A stretch of 64,000 nucleotides of DNA, taken from NCBI GenBank assembly GCA_949825065.1, contig OX463852.1:11435665-11499664 (forward strand), in the 5' to 3' direction. Origin of the DNA: Odontocerum albicorne (lineage: Eukaryota > Arthropoda > Insecta > Trichoptera > Odontoceridae). This document shows, piece after piece, positions 33,341-44,700 of the stretch. A model generated the notes under the pieces. The model made no database searches and was not told where the DNA came from. It saw only the letters and a list, made by a program, of their open reading frames with translations. Position 1 is the stretch's first letter; the number at the start of each line of letters is the position of its first letter. The translations under genes and the position numbers were made by a program.

Positions 33341-34209
33341 GGGGGGTATTCTACTATAGAGGCGTGAATTTCGGGCGTTTTTTCAGACTAAATAAAAAAA
33401 ATAAAAAATATTTTTCTATGCATTTTTGTTTATTGATGATTTGAGAATGTACAAAAATTTTTAATTCAAGATGATATCAGATGTTATGTATCTTGTTGTA
33501 AAAAAAAGGGGTGATCTGGTCGACATGATTAGAACCCTTTCGTAAATATGAAATAAAAATCATACACAGTTTCTTGATAAGAAATAATGTCATTATAATT
33601 GGTACCAAAGAAAAAAAAATCGTAAAATGGCGGCTGTCTGAAAAAAGTAAATTAGTAACATTTTTTCAAATTAAAAAAAAATTGTAAAAAAAAGTTTTGA
33701 ATTTTTCAAGGTAGGAACGATAGAAAAACATCTATTAAAGTTTCATACCGAATTTAAAGGCAATCGGTTGGATAAAACTTGAGATTTTATGTCAACCAGG
33801 TCGAAAAAAGTAGTTTCGAGAAAACCGCGTTTAAAGTTTTGAGCAAATCGTGAACAGCAGACGTACGTCTACATTGGTTGAAGATTGAAGCTAAACTGAA
33901 CACTGAACTAAACTTCAAAAGAATACGTTACTACGACCTTCAGTTCCCTAATATTTAAATATTTCGGGTTGACTATATACATGTATTTATACCAGCGACA
34001 GATGTAGACCTTCCAGGTAGTTGGGTATTGTGCGTAGATTATTGTCTGAGTCATTCCGGTGTGGTGTAACTGCTGCTTTATTTATAGCTATAACTTCATA
34101 AATATTGGGAATTTTTAAATTTCCTTTTAAGAACATATTCTTAAAGGTCTAAACTTTATGAATAGGCAAAAAAATCTTTTTTTTCTAATTTCTAGAGTAG
34201 AATACCCCC
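33341..34209. mobile_element. MITE-like element with GGGGGTATTCTACT ends (~870 bases)
   Basis: The left end GGGGGGTATTCTACTATAGA and the inverted right end GGGGGTATTCTACTCTAGA match well. No transposase frame is visible. The target duplication is unclear (TTATA before, TTATG after, offset), so the superfamily is not assigned. Confidence 0.55.
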
Positions 34210-34399
34210 TTATGCTGTCGAAAGTAAAAACTCTACAGGACGCTACGTAGGATAGAGACACCTGTTAGGTAATTGCGTTATTAAAATAATTTATTTTTCC
34301 CAAACAGATTACAAAACAAGTGAACATTAATTTGTCATTGTTGAAATTTACATTTGCAATTGCAATTAATGCTTTTCAATAAAATAGTGGGGTGCCGTA

Positions 34400-34780
34400 T
34401 TCATTGACGCTTTAAAGATGCACAGTAACGCACTGAACTTCCTTCGAATGACACAGGCATTTTTTCCACCTAGTATTCGGAGGTATAAGGATAGCTATGA
34501 CTGCGGTCATATTAATTCTTTAAAAAAAAAAAAGGAAAAAATATTCTGGTGTGCTCCGATTGTTATGTCGGTGTGCCATCGAATCTAATACTGCAGTATG
34601 GCTGGTAGTTTACTAGTGTGCAATGGCAAACTCGCTTAAAGAATTTAAAAGGAGAAAGAAACAAACAAGTCTACAGCACAGCTTTGCTTTATAACTGAAC
34701 TGACGTAGAAATGACGAGGAGATCCTCGATTACAAGACCCAGTAACGATGAGGACGACAACATCATCACCAATAAAATAA
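34400..34780 (+). repeat. SINE2 copy (diverged)
   Basis: Shares with 38503-38885 and 45349-45512 the order: GTAACGCACTG(G/A)ACTTCC, CGAATGACACAGG, CGGAGGTATAAGGATA, GGTCATAT. The two longer copies also share a second part: TGTGCTCCGAT or similar, an AACTGACGT-like site, and GAGGAGATCCTCGATTAC. The B-box region is lost here. Confidence 0.6.
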
Positions 34781-34789
34781 CTTGTCAAC

Positions 34790-34965
34790 CTTTGTAGGCA
34801 AGTTGAATTCTTGTTTTCCAAACAAAAAAATTGTGGTTTTGTTTAATTGTTTTAGTCTGCTTTTTATTTAAGGCCTTTTATCATCTTTTTGTTTGTTTCG
34901 AAGATGTAAACACATAAGAATAAATCTGCCAGGTATACAATAAAGGTGTAATACAACTGATCTGT
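34790..34965 (+). repeat. SINE1 tail (diverged)
   Basis: Shows TTTTAGTCTGCTTTTTATTTAAGGCC, then TTTGTTTGTTTCGAAGATGTAAACACAT, then AATCTGCCAGGT followed by ACAATAAAGGTGTAATACA (positions 34850-34955), which is the shared LINE-like tail of SINE1. Confidence 0.5.
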
Positions 34966-35742
34966 TATAAAAAGTTGAAATTCTGAAGGGGAGAGTCAAT
35001 AAAAGGAATAAAAGGTAATTAAATATATATAACTAAAAGTAATTTTAAACAGATTAATTTATTTTTATACATATGTAGAATTTTACAAATTAATAACATC
35101 CACTTCCAGTCTAATTAACTACACGTTACATTTTTATTATTTGCTCTAACAAAATAAATGTAGGAATACAAAAGAGATGATTAGTTCTATGACATATTAT
35201 GTCCATGTGCAATAAATCCAATGTTTTTGAGATATGCCGTTATTGATATTTTTATATAGAAAAATATAATTAGTGTTTTCCTGTGGACATATTAAAATGA
35301 CTTTGTCCGTTGCAGGAACTATGATTGCTTTTTATGTTAGTGGTTACATATTACAGATATATATTTGTTACAAATTATGATATTTCAATTTCTAATAAAT
35401 ATCCAGATTCCCATTAGACCGCGGTCATATCGCAAGTCACCTTTGGGTTATCTGCGAGTTGATCATAATACTCCCGCAGTACGACAAGGTTTGCATACAA
35501 TTATTTTTAATAAGAAATCAGATTATCTGTCTGCAACTCTTTTGATTAGTGTGTGATGGTCATCATTGTGAAATTATGTAAGCGAGCTCACGGTATGACT
35601 GTGAAATTATGTAAGCGAGCTCACGGTATGACTGTGGCCAAGTAGGAATCTAGCTTAATAGATAATACAAGCTCTTTTTCAGTATCGGTTTGCACTAATT
35701 GATAGATATTGGCTGATTGATGATATAAAACAAATGGTTTTT
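34966..35742 (-). other. Downstream of odorant-binding protein gene
   Basis: The 3' UTR and polyadenylation site of the minus-strand gene should lie here. A 33-base unit (GTGAAATTATGTAAGCGAGC...) is duplicated in tandem at 35568-35633. Confidence 0.4.
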
Positions 35743-35769
35743 TTATGCATCGTCCATCGAGTAACCCAT
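35743..35769 (-). CDS. OBP exon 5 (27 bases with stop)
   Basis: Acceptor TTTATTTACAG, then ATGGGTTACTCGATGGACG and on to GCATAA. It encodes MGYSMDDA and stop. The phase fits exon 4. Without this splice exon 4 would read on to VRNTHFL and stop, which is the alternative ending. Confidence 0.6.
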   Translation of the reverse strand: MGYSMDDA

Positions 35770-38700
35770 CTGTAAATAAAAAAAAGATTTAGATTCCAAG
35801 TGCTCATGATTTGAGATTTATCAATGAGATTAATATAAACACATATCAGAAATTACTTTTATTATTTTGATGATATCTTTTGAACATGTTTCATTGGCAT
35901 ATGTGCTACTGTGGTTCAAAAGATTCTGGCCTGAAAAAGTTTTATGGACGGATATCAAACCCACCACATTTTAAGGCCATGTTACAGTAAAAATTTGATA
36001 CCTTTACCCTCAGTAGAGATTTCATTTTTACTATTTTATTAGGTGTGTAAAAATTAAAGTTCATTGACTCAATCACATAAATTTAATTTTATTCATTGTT
36101 GTAGGCCTCCAAAATAAATTTTTCATAATTATTGAACACGCATTATTTGCCTGGAATATTTTGGAGAACAAGTTTTATAAATTGCAAATATGAGGTCATG
36201 AACCCTGACGTGGTATGTTGCCCATAATTGGAAATTCACTTAATTATCGATGCAAGGATAATATCCAAGAGGCTGTGTGAGATTCTTTTATGATGGGTGG
36301 ATTGAGAGAAGGAAACATGAGATTATGGGAATGCAAAAGTTTCTTTGATCTTTCGTAAATTTTTAATATGACCTATGTCATCAACCTGTCGAAACTTATG
36401 TGAAATTGATATCTGTATACTGATATATTTTAATTTCCTTTTGAAATCTTAATATAATCTAACAATATTGAATCTAACAAAGTGACATTTTATCTTTGTT
36501 CTTATTTAATAGGTTTATCATGTATATTGTGAAAACTAGTATTAACATAATGTTCTTATTTAATACGTGTATCATGTATATTGTGGAAACTAGTATTAAC
36601 ATAATGTTCTTATTTAATACATGTATAATGTATATTGTGCAAACTAGTATTAATATTATTTTTCAAAAAACAAAAATATCTATGGCTTTAGATTAAAATT
36701 CATTCATAATTTGTAATAAAACAACATTTTACTTTGTACCTAATTTTTTTTCGTTCATATGGTTTAGTGAAGTTAGTTTGTATTAGAGAAGTTTTTTCTG
36801 GAGAAATATAAAAAATGTCGAAAAATTTTATGTAAAAAATCGCTGGTCTGTTTTCGACTTTTTGCGAAGCGAAATTGTTTGTTACTTCTCTTATATTTTG
36901 CTATGCTTCAATTTTGCGAACAAAATGTTCTATTGTGATGGTGCCATGTTGGTGATTCTATTTATTATGATGGCGCCGTGATGTTTGTAAAAAAAAACTG
37001 TCCAATAAATTTCAAGGGTAATATTTTATCGAAAATGTAAATTTTCTGAACTAGAAATCTAATTATGGTATATCTGAAAATATTGTAAATTCTACATGAT
37101 GATAACTTAACTTCATTTTAGTTTCACTATTGTAAACCATCCCACAGATGCTTAAATAACTTATTTTATAAAGACGACTTCCATGGCCTTGATGGTAAGA
37201 CATCTGTCTTCCAGTCCGGGACGATTTCTGCTGGGACCCATATTATAAAAAAGGATTCCTGTTTGGTTTTCACTTAAGGCCTCTTTAACATCTTTCTGGT
37301 TGGTTGAAATAGATTTTCATATGGCAATAAGTCCGCCAGGTTGTACACTATACAATGAAAGTTTAATACAATACAAAGTTTTTTTTTCCACTTTGCACGG
37401 ATTTCTCCTGTTACACAAAGAGAATCTGATTCTAACGTTAGCTTATTCGTTAGGAATAATATCAGCCAGGATTCTTCTCATACTGCTAGGCGGTACCGAG
37501 AATATATCAACAGTGTCATTCAGTTGGTTCAATATCTCTATACCATGCATGACTGAGCTATGATATTAGTCCATCGATAAGTTCCAAAGACTCGGTTCAT
37601 TATTGAAATGGGAAATCTCAAGTTTAATCTCAACGTTCAAGAGAGACACCGTAAACACAGAATTCAGAGATGTATTCAGGTGTTGTTCTCCTCTGGTATT
37701 TGAAGACCATACAGGCTTTAGAAAATCTATATGAAAAGATTGTACGGTCCCTATAAAAAATGAGTATTCCTTACCTCTTTGGCTTTTTCTACTGCACATT
37801 TGTGCATTTCAGCAGCTCTCTCGCATCCCTTTTCATCATCAACTACTGCGTTTACTGAAAATATAAATCAGAATTCTTAATACATAAATAAGGACATCAA
37901 ATACCTCGAAATCTGAATAAGTGTGAATTTAATGGAATGCCTCTATTGTAAACTGTGTCTGAGAGATGCTTCTTCAGAGAGTAGTACTTTGAGTTGCAAG
38001 GTGAAAAAGGGTGAAAAATTGATGATTGGAACAAGTTAAGGAATTCTGCTATTTGGGTAGATATTGGAAGAGTTAAGAGGAATGTCGAACAGCGTGTAGC
38101 GTTAGGAAACAAAGTCAATAATTTTTATGCATGGGAGTGAAACATGGATGTGGAAAAACACTGAAAGAAGCACTTTATGACAGAATGCGAAAGTAAGTGA
38201 CAGAGGGTGAATGTGAACTTAAGGTTGATATATTCAGTAAGATGAAGAACACTCTGAGATGGTTTTGGCATGTAGAATAAATTAACGATAAAATGAATAT
38301 ATAGTACAAATGTGAGTGGAAGGTGTGGTAGGGGACAATCAAGAAAAGTATGGTTGGATCAAGTGAATGATATTTTGAAAGAAATAAATACTGTAGGAGT
38401 TGTATTAGAAAGTGAATGAATGTGGTGAAACATGTGTGTCACGATAGGAAAGTCTGGCACTCTGTCTTCTCTGCCTGGCGTTCTGTCCTGCTCTGATGGT
38501 ATGCATATAGAGGTGCATCGGCAACGCACTGGACTTCCGTGAGGAAGGTTGCAGGTTCGCATCTCACACTGTGCTACTCCCCTCGAATGACACAGGTATT
38601 TTTTTCTGCTTAGTTTTCGGGAGTATAAAGATACCTATGACTATGACTTTGGTCATATCTATCCTTTCAAAATAAATAAGGATAAAAAACATGCTGGTGT

Positions 38701-41700
38701 GCTTCGATCGTCTCACTTCAGATGCACCATTGGATCCAGTACAACGGTATGGTTGGTTAGTTTGCGATTTACTCACTTAAAAAACCAACTCCACGTCACA
38801 TCTTTGCTTTCCAACTGAATTGACGTTGGCATGGCGAGGGAATCCTCGACTACGAGGCCCAGCAACGACGACGACGATAGCATGTCTGCATTACGAGTAT
38901 TATAAGGTTACAAATAAAAATCAAATACTAACTTCTATCTCTACATGCTTCCAAAAATACTTTAGATCTTTCCAATTTTTCAGGATTATCTGAGAATGCT
39001 TCTTCTGTCATTTTTTTGTTTCCTTCCTCATCAAATTTGCCATCATCGGCCATCTGCAAAAAAAAAATTACGTGTAATATTTTCCGAGATATTCTTACCA
39101 TTTTTTTTTTGGGTAAAAGGGGTGACATTTTTTTTCTAAACTATTGGTCGCAGTCACCACTTTCATTGTTTACAATTAACTTATTTTATGTTTTGTAATA
39201 TTTTTAATTTGTCAATAAGAGTCTGCCGATCCCGAGGTTGCGGGTTCGATCCCCGCTGGAACCCAGATTTTTTTAAATAGGATTCCAGTCTGGTTAACAC
39301 TTAGGGCCTATATAAACAGCTTTCTGGTCGGTTGGAAGAGATTGCCACATGGCAATAACCTCGCCAGGTTGAAAAAGAAAAAAAAAAATTGGGGTTTACC
39401 TCTTATATTTAAATAAGTTTTTAATAAAGAAAACCCGTACCAGAGTAATTTTAGTATAAATGTACCATTTATTCGTGATGCTTTCTACTTATGAACTTCC
39501 AGAAACATGTTAAAGGCCTGAATATGTGAAAATACAAACTAGAACACTTATTCGGATATAATCGGCAAATGAACTTGAAACTTCCTCGTGATTTAATACT
39601 AGACCTACTAATAATTTAATACTAGGTCGACATTTAGACATAATTTTGAACGGTTAAATGATCTTTTTACACAAAGATTATCAATAAATAATAAATAAAA
39701 TTCAACATTGACATGAAAGTAGTGTTGTACAATTAAAAAACAACTAGTACAAGATGATGTCACTGTAATAACAAAACAAACCTATACAATTAATTCCGGT
39801 CAAAACAACTTCACTTTATTCCTCTAAGAAGTCAAATTCACATGAACGTCCAAACAATTTCCAAATTGATTGCCCAATCTGTGTAGTCTTGTTGTGTAGT
39901 AGTTGGACAAATGATTTATTGCAACTACTTCTCTTTAGAATAAAATATTTTGCCTTGTGGACCGATAAGGAACGTGTAACAAGATAAGCTAGTTTTTTAA
40001 TAAAGACGAACTGCAAGGAAACCTTTGTAGATCTTCCGATATGTGATAGTAACACATTCGACTTTAGGTGTAGTGTATGTGTGCAGTGTTCATATATAAT
40101 CATAAATTTTGATAAATTTTCCCAAAAAGGGTCATTCTCACGTGCTTCCAAAAGCTGCACGCGCCACTCATATATTTAATACTTTGAGGCAGAAAAAGAT
40201 TGATCAAATTTAAATATTACTCAAGAAAACAAACGTTAACAAAAAATAAAGATGGCGACTTAATTAAATACAGCGCAATAATAATATGACTTTAGTAATA
40301 GTATAAAAAAAACACGTAAAAATGACGAAATATATACTATTATTGACTAAAATCAATAAAACATATAATCGATTATTGTGCATAGCTTGTGGGGCACCTC
40401 GAATAGTAAAAAAAATACAAAATTTACTTTAGTAAATCAAACAGAGATGATCAGGTCACGTCTTGCAGCTACTGTAGTCAATTTGATTCCCCCACCACAC
40501 GCGCTGTTATGGGGGACACTAGAAGATCGAAAACGACATCAGGTAGTGACGAAGAAGGAACTGCCTAAAGGGTGACCTTCGGTGGCGATCGGTACGAAGA
40601 TGAACTGATGTAAGTGTAGTTCCCTTCGGAAATTACTGACTCGATTGTCATCGCAGTACCACAGAATGTGTTCTGCGGATTGATCCAGATGGCTGCAAAG
40701 GTTGCAACAGGGCGAAGGGACAAGTTTGAAGCTAAAGAGTTTGCCATTAAAGCTCCCATGGTCAGAGGAAAAATTGGTTAGTCCTAAAGTTTGGGTGTAC
40801 CTACGGGAAGCCGAGCCGATCCTGATGCAAGGAAATAATTTAAATGTCTGTCTTTCCACGGAGGAGGACGACCAAGAATGTTGCCAAGTCGACAACTGGG
40901 CCTCTAGGCAGGCTTTAAAAATCGCGTAAGGGGTTATCCTTGGCAAGGGGTGAAGGCGGATGTCACTTATACTCGCGGGCTGACCTTTACCGAGAAGGAT
41001 AATCGCGGTGCGTCACTGGACCTCCAGATCCAACAGAGCGAGCCCCGTTAAGACCAAGAGGGCTTCCGCTGAGCATGTCCTATAAGATTTGGCCAACAGC
41101 GCCTACCGATGACCGCCAATCAGCATCTTCCTGGCAGCTACAGTAGCGCCCGAGCAAATTATCCTTACAATCCCCCCTTTCTAAATAAAAATAACATATT
41201 CTTACCACTCCCATCTTCTTAAAGATGCAGGCCATCATGCACTTGGCTTCCTGAGACTCGGGCACCTCCTTGTTCATAATCACCTTGACGTCGTCTTCAG
41301 AAGCGCCAGTCTCCTTCATGCACTGTTTTCCAACTTCCATTAATTTTTGCTTGTCCATTTCAGCAGTCTATAAATAGAAATACATTTTTAACAACACTTA
41401 ACACAAATTCAAACTTCTTTTCCCTTCAGCAGAAATCGCGTCTTTCTTTTTGGCTAGTAGACCCAACTCCGTGTGCCTAGGACTCCGGGAGATATGGCCC
41501 CAGTTTCTTTCTTATGGTACCATTTAACATACTCAAATTGGTTATTCGGACATACTATATAATATTTTGTATGATACAAATTAACCAAACCAATAAAAGC
41601 TTCTTTCTTATGGTACCATTTAACATACCCAAATTGGTTATTCGGATATATTTGGTATGATACCAATTAACCAAACTAATTGGTTATTCGGAAATGTTGA

Positions 41701-44700
41701 AGAGCGTGACTGGGAGACAATATTGTTTTCGGTCTCAGTAATTCGAATTCTAAGTCATTATATTATCATACAAATACATTTCGTTGTTGGTTCAATACAT
41801 GTTTTCTCTTCATATCTAGTTGCAGTATCGTTTTTTTTTTTTTTTTTTTTCATATTTACACTGATTGAACACTTTCTGTATATCTCTGCATCCAAATCAA
41901 TCACTTACAAAAAATAATAAGTACGAATTGATATTGCAAGATCGTCATGTGATTTATCGTGAGTTTGAGGCATGTTTGGGCATAGTTCCACTTGCATACA
42001 TTTAATATTGCATGAACATTTGGCCGTCAAAAAGATTTGTTCTCGTTGGATACCGCATAATTTGACAATCACTCAAAAAAAGGCTCGTGTCGATTGGTCC
42101 AAAGAAATGTTGAAAAAAATCGATTCGGGTCTTTAAAAGACGTCTATAATATCATGACAGGCGACGAATCATGGATCTATGCATATGAGCCAGATACTAA
42201 ACAGCAGTCTTTATTTAGTGTGGGTCTTTCAAGAAGAGCCAAATCCAACAAAAATTGTTCGCGCATGAATCACTTCGAAGCAAATGGTGGCTTGTTTCTT
42301 CGGTATAAATGGTCCTGTCGCAACAGTGCCTTTAGTGGAACGTAGTACGGTCAATTCTGAATGGTATACCACCATTTGTTTGCTAGAAGTGTTCGTAGAA
42401 ATGAGAAAAAACAACCGCCGAAGATGGATCATTCTCCACCACGACAATGCGAGCTCTCACACATCGGCTCAAACAAATGACTTTTTGAGCACTCAAAACA
42501 TCGAATTGATGGGTCATCCGCCGTACAGCCCTGATTTGGCACCCAATGATTTCTTTTTATTCTCGAACATCAAAAATAAATTGCGAGGTCAACGTTTTTC
42601 GACGCCTGAAGATGCGTTCAAAACGCATGTTTTGAAGTTACCTCATTCGGAGTGGATAAAGTGCTTCGAAAATTGGTTCAAACGCATGCAAAAGTGTATT
42701 GATCATCATGGAGTGTATGTTGAAAAACAATAAAACCATTTTCGATGATAAATATTTGTTTTTACTTGTCTGTCTCAAAACTTAAGTGGCAACCCTAGTA
42801 CACATATTAAAATAAATAGTTGTAAGATTTTTTTCGAGTTGTAAGTTAGTATGTAGGTGTTAATTATTCCCAGGTTGCAATTTCACAATTTTAAAGAGTA
42901 TTTAATGGCTCAATTAAAGCGATTTTTCTGAAATCAATTAGCCGTGTAAATAGAGGCATCATTGTGTATAGGTAGCTACGCTGATTATTTTATTATACTA
43001 TACATACAATGTATTCTCCTTTATCAAACGAACACAGGACGTTGTGAAATATAGCGACAAGCCTTTACCTCATTAACCTACCTACATTATTATATGTTTA
43101 GACCTGTGTATCTTATTGGTATCTACCAAATAATTAAGTGATCAAAACCCAGTCATATTCTCGTCCATTAGGGTTAACCGATGGACTCGTTTCCGTGGGC
43201 ATGTCCAAATCGTCCAAGTACCTACATTACCCGGCGGTAAGTAATACACATCGTTTGTAGAGCGTCGTCTCTGTCGCACGATGCGCTAACAGTCCGGTAT
43301 CGTAGTCACAATGCGGTTAGCGCATCGTGCGACAAGGACGACGCTATACAAATGATGTGTATTATTTACCGCCGGGTACAAACAATGTGATGTATGATGA
43401 AAAACCTTGATTAATGTTTTTTTAATTTTATATAGCTGACATATATAGGTTAAACCCAACTACACACAAAACATAAAGATAAATATTGTATATATGTTAC
43501 AATGATATGAAACAATTGTAACAAATAAGAAACAATTTTTACGCCACTGGTACAAAGACTGTATCAATAGGTGGATGGTTGCTGTTCGATGCTCAGATAA
43601 TTCAGCTCACGTTGAAAAGTCGTAGATCGGTGAAAGGTAGAAGAGATTCCTCTTAGGCAGGTAGTAGATTGTCTCAAGTAAAATATAGTAGGCAGAGTGA
43701 ACTGAGAATTATATATTTTTTACGTTTGGCGCTCCTTATGTGCGGCCGATCGCTCATCGCAAGCGCCTGTGCATGCCGTCACAACTCGCAAAATGTCACA
43801 ATTTTCGTAAGTTTTGCGCATGCATAGGCCGGCCGACTTTCGATACTGTCTCGCGATGGCCGCGTACAAGGTACAGGTCGCGACACAGCACGGACCCCAA
43901 CAAACATAAAATATATTTACAAAAATCGAAAAATACCAAATAACATCAAAATATAACCAACAATTTACACATCAAAACAAACAAGAAAACAAATACATCA
44001 TATGTTTTTAAGTGACGCATACGTCCGATACAATAACATGTTCCGTAACATATTTGTTTAAGACCTATTTATTTTTTAATATTTTTCCCTATCAGTTCTG
44101 TTTGTTGAGGTCCGTGCTGTGTCACAACCGTAACTGAAATGTTCCTTATGTGTGGCCATCGCGAGACAGTATCAAAAGTAGTATCAGTCGGCCGGCCCAT
44201 GCATGGGAAAACTTGCGAGAATTGTGATATTTCGCAAGTTATGACGGCATGGACATGCGAAAACAGGCGCTTGCGATGAGCGATTGGCCGCACATAAGGA
44301 GCGCCAAACGCATTGGAAATACATTATTAGATCATTCCAGTGTACTGCCTTTTACTTGCGACCATCTACTACCTGCTCAAGAGGAATCTCTTCACCCTGC
44401 TACCTTTTCACCGGAAACCATCAAGTGAGCCGAATCTCCAAGCATTGAGCAGCAGCCATCCACATATTTCTACAGTCTTTGTACCGGTGCCGTACAGGTT
44501 ATATTAATGAGCATCACTGATTGAGGATATCTAATGGTACTCGTACCTATCGGTGGGGCATGATGACGTTTTTATTGATGCGTTGAATTTTTTTCGCGTT
44601 GGGTGGTTGATTTTTGTTTTAGCAGAGGTGTTGTCTGTGTCTCTTCACTAAATTGTGTTATTGTTAAAGCGGAAAGAAGTTATCTGGTGTAAGCAATGAG

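Noticed and set aside
36496..36696. 66-codon frame with repeated MFLFN...IMYIV peptide
   Set aside because: It is a by-product of three 54-base tandem units in an OBP intron.
39222..39270. tRNA gene
   Set aside because: The good B box continues directly into the SINE1 body and tail.
41806..41880. Long T run as a LINE or SINE tail
   Set aside because: No element body with matching orientation is visible beside it.
43740..44293. Two similar short proteins (MRPIAHRKRL...) on opposite strands
   Set aside because: They are the two arms of one inverted repeat, so the similarity is DNA-level symmetry and not a gene pair.
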